DNA of 5,651 nt from an uncultured Collinsella sp. (GTDB taxonomy: Bacteria; Actinomycetota; Coriobacteriia; Coriobacteriales; Coriobacteriaceae), in the NCBI GenBank assembly GCA_905194675.1, contig CAJJTG010000073.1, positions 1 through 5,651 on the forward strand, given 5' to 3'. Shown here piece after piece: positions 1 to 5,424 of the stretch. Below the pieces are notes generated by a model, which did not search any database, was not told where the DNA came from, and was given only the letters and a program-made list of their open reading frames with translations. Position numbers and translations under genes: made by a program. Numbering within the stretch: the first letter of the stretch is position 1; the number at the start of each line of letters is the position of its first letter.

Positions 1-57
1 AGCCGGAGAGCACTTAATGTGCTCTCCGTGCGAGCAGGACTGTAGAGCAGGAAACCT
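1..57 (+). repeat. Structured repeat element, copy 1 (possible ncRNA or mobile hairpin), 5' part cut by window edge
   Basis: A 9-bp perfect hairpin (GGAGAGCAC at 5-13, loop TTAAT, GTGCTCTCC at 19-27) is followed by a 26-nt block (32-57) that recurs exactly, in inverted orientation, at 4756-4781. The second copy has the same hairpin length and the same loop, but the stem is GGAGGCCAC/GTGGCCTCC, so two base pairs differ with both sides changed together. This is seen directly and suggests that the fold is maintained. The sequence after the block (about 66-86, rich in CCGCTC and TCCCG) loosely resembles the right arm of the long inverted repeat around copy 2, so copy 1 may also sit in a long hairpin whose left arm lies before position 1. 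I do not recognise an Rfam family. Confidence 0.7.
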
Positions 58-143
58 TGTATACGCCCGCTCGCTCCCGAGGGGCATCTCTCATGCAAAA
101 ACTTTTGTTGGGTAAAGTCCGAGGTCAGTGGCGTTTTATACCG

Positions 144-212
144 AGAATTTCAAAAAAAGTTGAAAATTCATTACAAATTTGCGTTGACTTTAGGTAACTA
201 AAGTTACATACT
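144..212 (+). promoter_or_regulatory. Promoter of cstA with AT-rich upstream region
   Basis: A -35 box TTGACT (184-189, 5 of 6 to consensus) and a -10 box CATACT (207-212, 4 of 6) are separated by exactly 17 nt, which predicts a start near 218-220. The stretch 144-180 is strongly AT-rich with A and T tracts and stands out from the GC-rich surroundings, as expected for an UP element. It also holds an imperfect inverted repeat (GAATTT at 144-149 with AAATTC at 164-169). It is the only good sigma-A-like promoter I see before cstA. Confidence 0.75.
187..207. promoter_or_regulatory. Overlapping palindromes in the cstA promoter spacer (candidate operator)
   Basis: Two perfect palindromes overlap between the -35 and -10 boxes: ACTTTAG-GTAA-CTAAAGT (187-193/198-204, 7-bp arms) and GTAACT-AA-AGTTAC (194-199/202-207, 6-bp arms). 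They occupy the spacer and touch both promoter boxes, so a protein bound here would block RNA polymerase. The dyads are seen directly. That a repressor binds is inference, and I cannot assign a regulator family. Confidence 0.5.
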
Positions 213-282
213 CCTTTTCAACCACTGGGGGATGTGAACCGCACGGATCGTTCGCATCATGATTGAAGAGGATTTCTTAGAC

Positions 283-327
283 ATGTTCACGCATCAGCTA
301 AACATTATCAGCGTAGTAATTATCTGA
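283..327 (+). CDS. Possible Ile/Val-rich leader peptide (14 aa)
   Basis: A short frame reads MFTHQLNIISVVII and stops at TGA (325-327). Six of its last seven residues are Ile or Val (I I S V V I I), and this stretch falls in the loop of the 291-297/324-330 hairpin, upstream of an intrinsic terminator. That arrangement resembles ilv-type leader peptides. A purine-rich GAAGAGG (265-271) lies 11 nt before the ATG, a rather long spacing. An in-frame ATG at 259 would give 22 residues but has no ribosome binding site. Translation is unproven, and no antiterminator strand overlapping the terminator was found, so chance remains quite possible. Confidence 0.3.
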   Translation: MFTHQLNIISVVII

Positions 328-375
328 TGCGGGTTAGCACATACAGCTAGCCCGTACGATAACGGGCGGCTGATG

Positions 376-417
376 AAGATGAGGGCCGTCGAGCGCAACC
401 GACGGCCCTCATTTTTT
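376..417 (+). terminator. Intrinsic terminator in the cstA leader
   Basis: The core stem GAGGGCCGTC (381-390) pairs perfectly with GACGGCCCTC (401-410). It extends inward by one pair (391/400) and outward by A-T pairs into the tract, around an 8-nt loop, and is followed by six T (412-417). It lies 35 nt before the cstA start and downstream of the cstA promoter, so transcripts must read through it to express the gene. This is the position of a classical attenuator. Confidence 0.85.
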
Positions 418-452
418 ATGTCTGAGAAGTTCTTTTTAGAGGAGGAAATGTA

Positions 453-2342
453 ATGAACGGAGTTTTGCTCATGGTTGTGGCCGCGGCGGTGCTCGCCTGC
501 GGCTATCTGGGCTATGGCCGATGGCTGGCCAACAAGTGGGGCGTTGACAAAGAGGCCCTCACGCCGGCCAAGCGCATGAAGGACGGCAAGAGCTTCTCGC
601 CCGTCTCCGCCTTCACCGCGTTCTCGCACCAGTTCAGCTCGATCTGCGGTGCTGGCCCTGTCACGGGTACGATCGTCGCCATGGCCTTTGGCTGGCTGCC
701 CGTCGTGCTCTGGGTCCTCGTCGGCGGCATCTTCTTTGGCGCCGTCCACGACTTTGGCGCCCTGTACGCCTCGATGAAGAACAACGGCAAGTCGCTCGCT
801 CAGCTCATCGAGAAGTACATCGGCAAGACCGGCCGTCGCCTGTTCCTGCTGTTCTGCTGGCTGTTCTGCATCATCGTCATCGCCGCCTTCACCGACATGG
901 TCTGCAAGACGTTCATGTTCACCCCGGCCGTTGACGCTTCTGGTGCTGCTACCGGTGCCATCGACTTCACCAAGTCCTATGCCGCCGGCTGCGCTGGTAC
1001 CATCTCCATCCTGTTCACCTTCGTCGCTATCGCCTTTGGTTGGGCCCAGAAGAAGTTCAACCTCACCGGCGCTGCCGAGTTTGTCACTGGCGTGGTGCTC
1101 ATGGTTCTCATGTTTGCCGTCGGCATGCAGTTCCCGGTCTACCTGGACAAGTTCCAGTGGTTCGCCGTTGTCATGGTCTACCTGGTCTTTGCTGGCGCCA
1201 TGCCCATCCAGATGCTCAAGACCCCTCGCGACTACCTCACTTCCATCATGATGATCGTCATGATCGCCTGCGCTGTCCTCGGTATCGTCGTCCTGGGTGT
1301 TAACGGCCAGGCCACCATCACCGCTCCGGCCTTTACCGGCTTCTCCAGCGCTTCTGGCATGATGTTCCCGGTCCTGTTTGTTTCCGTTGCCTGCGGTGCC
1401 CTCTCCGGCTTCCACAGCCTCGTTTCTTCTGGTACCTCCTCCAAGCAGGTCGAGAAGGAGCAGGACGCCGTCAAGGTCGGTTACGGCGCCATGATCGTCG
1501 AGTCCTTCGTCGGCATCCTTGCCATCATCGTCGCCGGCATCATGTTCTCCGATATGAACACCGTCGGCACCGGTGCCCTCAACGCCGGCGTCGCTTCCAC
1601 CCCGTTCCAGATCTTCGCCGCTGGCATCTCCCGCGGTATGCAGGCCTTCGGTGTTGACGGCACGCTCGCTACCGTCTTCATGACCATGAACGTCTCCGCT
1701 CTGGCCCTGACCTCGCTCGATGCCGTCGCCCGCATCGCCCGCACCTCGTTCTCCGAGTTCTTTGCCCAGACCAACGACGCCCTGGCCATCGAGTCCAAGG
1801 CCGGCTACATGAAGGTTCTCGGCAACCCCTGGTTCGCCACGGTCGTCACCCTGCTTCCCGGTCTCGCCCTCGCCTTTGGCGGCTATGCCAACATCTGGCC
1901 GCTCTTTGGTGCTTCCAACCAGCTGCTCGGCGGCATGACCATGATCACCCTCGCCGTGTTCTGCAAGTGCACCGGCCGCAAGGGCTGGATGCTCTACGTG
2001 CCCGTCGCCTTCCTGCTCTGCTGCACCTTCACCTCGCTGGTCCAGAGCGCCATGGGCTGCATGACCGCTGTCCAGGCTTACGGCTTCTTCGGCACCATCC
2101 CGGCTACCGCCACCACGGCCGCCGTCTCCGTCGCCGCCACCAAGGGCTTGCAGCTCGTTTTCGCCGTCCTGCTGATGGTCCTGGGCCTCATCGTCGCCGT
2201 CAACTGCCTCAAGGAGTTCTTCGGCAAGGAGGCCGGCTCCATGCCCGACGAGGAGCCCGAGTGGTCCGAGATGGGCAAGGCCGAGTACGGTCGCGCCGCT
2301 GCCGCTGAAGCTCCTGCCGACGCCGAGGCCGCCAAGGCCTAG
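453..2342 (+). CDS. cstA: CstA-family carbon starvation protein (pyruvate/peptide transporter)
   Basis: This is a 629-residue polytopic inner-membrane protein. CstA-family members are linked to peptide uptake, and the E. coli relatives CstA and BtsT import pyruvate with protons; which substrate applies here is not visible. Family signatures seen are FSHQFSSICGAGP (57-69), GAVHDFGALYASM (96-108), SGFHSLVSSGTSSKQ (318-332), LTSLDAVARIAR (419-430) and IWPLFGASNQLLGG (481-494). Hydrophobic segments run from residue 3 to about 585 and leave a short acidic, Ala-rich cytoplasmic tail (591-629). It is somewhat shorter than E. coli CstA (about 700). The start is set by a strong AGAGGAGG (438-445) seven nt upstream; a nearby ATG at 448 is followed at once by TAA. 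Codons are strongly biased to GCC, ATC, GTC and TTC, more than in the next gene, which suggests high expression. Expression is probably controlled through the promoter dyad and the leader terminator. Confidence 0.95.
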   Translation: MNGVLLMVVAAAVLACGYLGYGRWLANKWGVDKEALTPAKRMKDGKSFSPVSAFTAFSHQFSSICGAGPVTGTIVAMAFGWLPVVLWVLVGGIFFGAVHDFGALYASMKNNGKSLAQLIEKYIGKTGRRLFLLFCWLFCIIVIAAFTDMVCKTFMFTPAVDASGAATGAIDFTKSYAAGCAGTISILFTFVAIAFGWAQKKFNLTGAAEFVTGVVLMVLMFAVGMQFPVYLDKFQWFAVVMVYLVFAGAMPIQMLKTPRDYLTSIMMIVMIACAVLGIVVLGVNGQATITAPAFTGFSSASGMMFPVLFVSVACGALSGFHSLVSSGTSSKQVEKEQDAVKVGYGAMIVESFVGILAIIVAGIMFSDMNTVGTGALNAGVASTPFQIFAAGISRGMQAFGVDGTLATVFMTMNVSALALTSLDAVARIARTSFSEFFAQTNDALAIESKAGYMKVLGNPWFATVVTLLPGLALAFGGYANIWPLFGASNQLLGGMTMITLAVFCKCTGRKGWMLYVPVAFLLCCTFTSLVQSAMGCMTAVQAYGFFGTIPATATTAAVSVAATKGLQLVFAVLLMVLGLIVAVNCLKEFFGKEAGSMPDEEPEWSEMGKAEYGRAAAAEAPADAEAAKA

Positions 2343-2381
2343 TCAGCTTGATGGACTAACCGTTCCATCCATATGACTCGG

Positions 2382-2421
2382 AAAGACCGGGTCCGCGACT
2401 TCGCGGGCTCGGTCTTTTTTT
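2382..2421 (+). terminator. Intrinsic terminator of cstA
   Basis: AAAGACCG (2382-2389) pairs with CGGTCTTT (2410-2417), and the pairing continues inward through CCGCG/CGCGG with a few G-U pairs to an ACTT loop, making a stem of about 16 bp. Eight T follow from 2414. A weaker hairpin, GATGGA/TCCATC (2350-2355/2364-2369), precedes it. The terminator lies 40 nt after the stop codon and separates cstA from the next gene. Confidence 0.92.
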
Positions 2422-2462
2422 CATGCGAAAGCGGGTGACGCTCGAGTGTTCTCGCAGATGTT

Positions 2463-2497
2463 TTGCGTGAATAAGGGCGCGCGTTGTACCATATAAA
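2463..2497 (+). promoter_or_regulatory. Weak candidate promoter for the JetD-like gene
   Basis: TTGCGT (2463-2468) and TACCAT (2487-2492) lie 18 nt apart and match the -35 and -10 consensus at 4 of 6 each. A better -10 word, TATAAA (2492-2497), has no partner at normal distance. Since cstA is closed by a strong terminator, some promoter is expected between 2422 and 2526, but its exact position is uncertain. Confidence 0.35.
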
Positions 2498-2500
2498 CGT

Positions 2501-2514
2501 ATATGTGTACATAT
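2501..2514. promoter_or_regulatory. Palindrome before the JetD-like gene (candidate operator)
   Basis: ATATGT (2501-2506) and ACATAT (2509-2514) form a perfect 6-bp dyad with a 2-nt centre, directly upstream of the ribosome binding site and just after the likely -10 region. It could be a repressor site. An AT-rich dyad of this size can also occur by chance. Confidence 0.3.
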
Positions 2515-2526
2515 GAAAGGGGCCCC

Positions 2527-4719
2527 GTGGCCAAGACGGTATATTCCGATAATCAAAACAATGTCGATGCTTTGGCTGAGCGCCTGAGCAGCCAGACGTC
2601 GCTTTCTGCCGAGCGCGCCAAGCTGGTTGCCTACGACCTGCTCTGCCGCAAGGCGCTCAAGATCAAGTCGAGCGCGCTGGCGCAGATTTTCCGTTCCGTC
2701 GATAAGGAATGCAACACCAAGGTGATGCGCGACGAACTCATCGCGGCAAAGATCGTTACCAAGATCGAGGGCAGCGGCATTAACGGGCGCCCGGCGTTCT
2801 ATACCATCAATGCCGAGATCCGCGATGCCCAGGAGCAGCCTGCCGAGTCCGTCGAAGATTTTGTCGTCGAGGATTTCGCTGACGTGCCTGCTGTGGAAGA
2901 AGTTGCTCCGCGTGAGCATGTCGATACCGATGAGTTGCTCGATGAGAACGTCGTGCGTGCCTTTACGGCCAAGGCAGGACGCGGCGGTTTTGGCGGGGGC
3001 GGCAAGCGCGATGCACAGCGCCGCGCCCAGCAGGAGCGCTTCCGTCGCGCCGTTGCTCGAAAGGGCGAGACGGATGCCGAGGCTGTTGAGACCGAGGTTG
3101 CTGCCGAGTCGCAGAGGCCCGCGAAGGAGCAAAAGCCCGTGGAGGCCCAGGAGCCCCAGCGTCGCCGTGGTGCCCACTTTAAGGCTGCGCAGCAGGATGT
3201 CGCGCATGAGGTTGAAGAGCCTTCCGAGGCTGCAGACGATGTTGAGGAGTCTGCCAAGAAGGCTCCGGGTTCATGCCGTCCCGGGCGTGGTTTTGCGAGG
3301 CGCGCGTATCCCGTAAGGCGTCAGGAGAAGGGCGAGCCGGCTTCGACCGCTCAGGCCGAGAAGGCCGAACAAACCGAGAAAACCGTTGAGCCGGCGGCTC
3401 GCGAGCAGCAACCTTCCGAGTCGCAGCCTGCGGCTGACACTGAGGTCAAAGCTCAACAGACCGCTGATAAGCAGGCTGGGGAGAGCGCCTCAGGCAAGCC
3501 CCGCCGTCGTCGTCACCGCGGCGGTCGTGGCTCAAATGCCGAGGCCGCGGCCGAGAAGACAGCGACACAAAACGGAGATGAGAAGGCCGAGACTCCGGTG
3601 GATCAGGTCAAGCGCCAGCCGGCGAAGGAGGCCAAGTCCGATCGTCCGCAAAAGCGCTCTTCTGCGCCCAAGCAGGAACGTAATACCCGGGCAGATTCCA
3701 AGCGTAAGCCTCATGCACAGGCTGAGCCTGCCGCGGCTGATAGTGCTACCCAGCAGCCCGAGTCGGCCGTCCACGGCGAGGTATCGGCGTTTGCCCTTGC
3801 CCGCGTTTTGGGCAGGCAGCTGCTCAAAGTTGTCCCTACGCCTACGGCGCTCTCTAAGATCAAGGAGCAGCAGACTCAAATTGTTAAGGTCGAGGGCAAG
3901 GACGGCAAAAAGGCGCCGCAGCGCACTCAGCACAACGAGATGTCCAACCGCAAGATTGCCGAGGAAATCGCAATCATCCAGGCTTGGATCGAGCAAAACC
4001 GAGGTGCCGATACGCCGGTTGCCTCGCGCCGCCAGCGTGCCTACCAGATTTTTAACGATGAGAAGGCCTTTGACGGCAAGCACGGCGAGCGCCTAATTCG
4101 GCGTATGACCGAAAAGGGCATCAGCATGCAGGCGATTAAGGTCGCCCCCAACCGCCCCGTTCACTTTACGGGTTTCTTTACGCTGGGCGCCGATAAGCCG
4201 TTCATTATGGTCGAGAACCTGGACACCTACGACGAGATCGTCAGGCTGCTGCGTGGCCGCAAGCACGCCAAGCTCTTTGGCATCAAGGTGGGCGGCGTGA
4301 TTTTTGGCGGCGGATGCAAGGCGAGCGTCTCGCATGCCCTGGACGATTATCTGGCTGAGATCGGCTATCGCTTTAACTACGTCTACTACGTGGGCGATAT
4401 CGACCGCGAGGGCGCGCGCATCGTCGAGCAGGCTCGCAATGCCAATGTGGTTGAGATTCGCCTGCATGCCGGCATGTACCGCGCCATGCTCGCCGAGCAT
4501 AAGCGTCGCGTGAAGGCCGGCGGCGAGTGCGAGCCCGCGGCTGCCAACCAGGGCGTGCCGCAGAACTTGGCGGCGACGATCAAGGATCTGCCCATGGTCA
4601 CGCGCGTGCAGTTCCGCAATGTGCTGCGCGAGGGCGGGCGCATTCCGCAGGAGATTCTGATGACCGCCGACTATCGGGATGGCGACTCGGGAAGCTTCGA
4701 CCGCATGCTTAACAACTAA
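2527..4719 (+). CDS. JetD-like (DUF2220) Toprim protein with winged-helix N-terminus and long disordered linker
   Basis: From the GTG at 2527, preceded by GAAAGGGG (2515-2522), the product is 730 residues. An in-frame ATG at 2503 would add eight but has no good ribosome binding site. Residues 1-98 look like a winged-helix domain (helical, ending in GRPAFYTINAEI). Residues about 99-415 are low-complexity, rich in Glu, Ala, Lys, Gln and Arg, with GRGGFGGGGKR (151-161) and RRRRHRGGRG (326-335). Residues about 418-730 resemble the C-terminus of Wadjet JetD and topoisomerase VI A: SRRQRAYQIFNDEKAF (500-515, like the family's FGDEK segment), the Toprim glutamate in VENLDTY (E563), the DxD in GDIDREG (D624, D626) and a late RIPQEIL. 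All three expected metal-binding acids are present, so metal-dependent DNA cleavage or binding is possible. JetD normally works with the JetABC SMC-like complex, absent here. The family call comes from remembered motifs, not a search; the true role is unknown. Confidence 0.72.
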   Translation: MAKTVYSDNQNNVDALAERLSSQTSLSAERAKLVAYDLLCRKALKIKSSALAQIFRSVDKECNTKVMRDELIAAKIVTKIEGSGINGRPAFYTINAEIRDAQEQPAESVEDFVVEDFADVPAVEEVAPREHVDTDELLDENVVRAFTAKAGRGGFGGGGKRDAQRRAQQERFRRAVARKGETDAEAVETEVAAESQRPAKEQKPVEAQEPQRRRGAHFKAAQQDVAHEVEEPSEAADDVEESAKKAPGSCRPGRGFARRAYPVRRQEKGEPASTAQAEKAEQTEKTVEPAAREQQPSESQPAADTEVKAQQTADKQAGESASGKPRRRRHRGGRGSNAEAAAEKTATQNGDEKAETPVDQVKRQPAKEAKSDRPQKRSSAPKQERNTRADSKRKPHAQAEPAAADSATQQPESAVHGEVSAFALARVLGRQLLKVVPTPTALSKIKEQQTQIVKVEGKDGKKAPQRTQHNEMSNRKIAEEIAIIQAWIEQNRGADTPVASRRQRAYQIFNDEKAFDGKHGERLIRRMTEKGISMQAIKVAPNRPVHFTGFFTLGADKPFIMVENLDTYDEIVRLLRGRKHAKLFGIKVGGVIFGGGCKASVSHALDDYLAEIGYRFNYVYYVGDIDREGARIVEQARNANVVEIRLHAGMYRAMLAEHKRRVKAGGECEPAAANQGVPQNLAATIKDLPMVTRVQFRNVLREGGRIPQEILMTADYRDGDSGSFDRMLNN

Positions 4720-4727
4720 ATTCCGCC

Positions 4728-4864
4728 GGCCCCGGGAGAGCGGGGACACCGGCTTAGGTTTCCTGCTCTACAGTCCTGCTCACGACGGAGGCCACATTAA
4801 GTGGCCTCCTGTTCGTGCGGAACTCGCGATAAACCTAAGCCGGTGTCCCCGCTCTCCCGGGGCC
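4728..4864. repeat. 137-bp element with perfect 34-bp inverted repeats
   Basis: The 34 bases at 4728-4761 are the exact reverse complement of 4831-4864. The arms contain GCGGGGACACCGG, and the 69-nt centre (4762-4830) carries an inner 9-bp hairpin. The element starts 8 nt after the JetD-like stop codon. There is no T tract on either side, so it is not a standard intrinsic terminator, though such a hairpin could stabilise the 3' end of the upstream mRNA. Perfect arms of this length suggest either recent mobility or a structured RNA. Confidence 0.9.
4756..4817 (-). repeat. Structured repeat element, copy 2, nested in the long inverted repeat
   Basis: On the minus strand this reads as a hairpin (GGAGGCCAC, loop TTAAT, GTGGCCTCC; plus-strand 4787-4809) followed by the same 26-nt block as positions 32-57 (plus-strand 4756-4781). 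A further stem, CACGA (4781-4785) with TCGTG (4813-4817), extends the hairpin. Its orientation is opposite to copy 1, with both genes lying between the copies. The compensatory stem differences between copies are described under copy 1. Confidence 0.8.
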
Positions 4865-4896
4865 TGTCGTGGCTTGGCCGTTGCATGCGGCTCGCT

Positions 4897-4929
4897 TTTC
4901 GGAACGGGGCTGACGGACACGTTCCGAAA
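4897..4929. repeat. 9-bp inverted repeat with 15-nt loop
   Basis: TTTCGGAAC (4897-4905) is the exact reverse complement of GTTCCGAAA (4921-4929), around a loop beginning GGGG and ending GGACAC. No T tract follows on either strand, so it is unlikely to be an intrinsic terminator. It may be a degenerate REP-like palindrome, in keeping with the other repeats around it. Confidence 0.5.
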
Positions 4930-4967
4930 TCTACCACCGTCGCTGTGCAGGGTGTCTATAAAGAGCC

Positions 4968-5197
4968 GTGGCCAAAAAACATCAAATATGAGTACTGATA
5001 CTCTTTTAGTAGCAGTAATTTTGACCACATTTAAGGTGATTTGACGTGTCGATCGAGCAGATAAGCTGCCGTATCTCCTCAAGTGTTCATTAAAGGAAGA
5101 CCTTGATGCGAATAAATCTCATTAAGATCTTCTTTTATTAACGAAAATAATGTAGCTACAACGGTAACAGTACTCAAATTTGCCGTTTTTTGGCCAC
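4968..5197. mobile_element. 230-bp AT-rich MITE-like element with 30-bp terminal inverted repeats
   Basis: The left end (4968-4997, starting GTGGCCAAAAAAC and ending GAGTACTG) matches the reverse complement of the right end (5168-5197) at 27 of 30 positions. Weaker similarity continues inward past position 5010. The interior is clearly AT-rich between GC-rich flanks and contains no credible gene, so any transposase would act in trans. I see no convincing target-site duplication: bases outside the left end are GAGCC and outside the right end AGTCC. The element class is not identified. It might also be two inverted copies of a smaller repeat. Confidence 0.6.
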
Positions 5198-5230
5198 AGT
5201 CCTTCGGAGGGTCCTCGAAAATAGTCCCGA

Positions 5231-5288
5231 GCCGGCACTTGGGGACGTTCCTATAATGCCGGCACTTAGGAGCGTCCCCAAGTGCCGA
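5231..5288. repeat. REP-like palindrome with GGGGACG arms
   Basis: The 23 bases at 5231-5253 (GCCGGCACTTGGGGACG...) match the reverse complement of 5266-5288 at about 21 of 23. The word GCCGGCACTT also recurs directly at 5258-5267, so the motif appears three times in 58 bp. Extragenic palindromes headed by GGGGAC are typical of families moved by REP-associated tyrosine transposases (RAYTs). No such transposase is in this window, so the link is inference. Confidence 0.65.
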
Positions 5289-5290
5289 CA

Positions 5291-5363
5291 CCGCGTCTGC
5301 CTGCGGCGGCCGCGCCCCGCTGCATCGCTCCGCACCCTTGCGGGTTCGAATCCCTCCGCTTGG
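5291..5363 (+). repeat. GC-rich direct repeat, copy A
   Basis: The segment from CCGCGTCTGCCTG through GGCGGCCGCGCCCCGCTGC and on to CCGCACCCTTGCGGG and CCGCTTG recurs at 5424-5546 with few changes, but copy A lacks a block of about 46 nt found inside copy B. It contains a small hairpin, CCGCA-CCCT-TGCGG (5330-5343). I see no coding potential beyond accidental frames. Confidence 0.7.
5342..5358 (+). other. 17-nt fragment identical to the tRNA-Gln T-arm region, opposite orientation
   Basis: GGGTTCGAATCCCTCCG is the exact reverse complement of plus-strand 5605-5621 in the tRNA-Gln gene, covering most of its T arm and the start of the acceptor strand. It therefore lies in the opposite orientation to that tRNA and inside direct repeat copy A. 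No anticodon or D arm surrounds it, so it is a fragment and not a gene. In copy B the same place has diverged (GGGCTCGAATTCTTCCG). Confidence 0.6.
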
Positions 5364-5399
5364 CGGCGTTGGCTCGATTTGCTTGACGTGAGGGGCTCT

Positions 5400-5424
5400 T
5401 GGCTGGTGTGGGACGGAGGGATTC
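5400..5424 (-). other. Partial duplicate of the tRNA-Gln 3' end (att-like)
   Basis: TGGCTGG followed by TGGGACGGAGGGATTC (5409-5424) repeats the 3' end of the tRNA-Gln at 5596-5616 in the same orientation, with a short insertion after TGGCTGG. It lies about 190 nt downstream of the tRNA in the tRNA's own direction. Such 3'-end duplicates are what integrases leave at tRNA attachment sites. Here there is no integrase, and the spacing is far too short for an intact island, so a remnant is the most that can be proposed. Confidence 0.45.

Larger units (their letters stand above)
219..452 (+). promoter_or_regulatory. Structured 5' leader of cstA (attenuator or riboswitch-like), class not recognised
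   Basis: About 230 nt lie between the predicted transcription start and the cstA start. Visible pairings in order are: GTGAAC (234-239) with GTTCAC (286-291 region); GCATCAG (291-297) with CTGATGC (324-330); GGGTTAGC (331-338) with GCTAGCCC (346-353, one G-U); and GCCCGT (350-355) with ACGGGC (362-367), extendable by CAGC/GCTG to about 344-372. The last two are mutually exclusive. CATCAGC (292-298) can also pair with GCTGATG (369-375) instead of 324-330. An intrinsic terminator ends the structured part. I find no upstream strand that clearly invades the terminator stem, so the switching logic is not evident. It does not match T-box landmarks or any riboswitch core I know. It could also be a separate small RNA with cstA expressed by read-through. 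Confidence 0.55.

Noticed and set aside
1..120. Resemblance of the opening element to RNase P, SRP or T-box RNA (words such as AGTCC, GGAAACC)
   Set aside because: The conserved cores of those RNAs (the GAGGAAAGTC context, the SRP GGAA-loop helix, the T-box motif) are not present in the right arrangement.
231..237. Start-stop pairs GGGGG-ATGTGA (here) and ATGTAA at 448-453 as minimal uORFs
   Set aside because: Distance from the purine run to the ATG is 0 to 2 nt, too short for initiation, and such six-base words are common by chance.
294..1415. Long minus-strand reading frame opposite cstA (373 codons)
   Set aside because: It is antisense to a clear, conserved transporter. Its Asp/Glu/His/Gly-rich composition is what complementing GCC/GTC-rich codons produces, and it runs through the terminator and leader.
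453..4719. cstA and the JetD-like gene as one operon or one functional system
   Set aside because: A strong intrinsic terminator (2382-2421) and a 184-nt gap separate them, and their likely roles are unrelated.
4679..5044. Plus-strand frame of 121 codons, and a shorter version from the ATG near 4988
   Set aside because: It begins inside the JetD-like gene and crosses the 34-bp inverted repeat. The short version (MSTDTLLVAVILTTFKVI) lies in the terminal inverted repeat and has no ribosome binding site.
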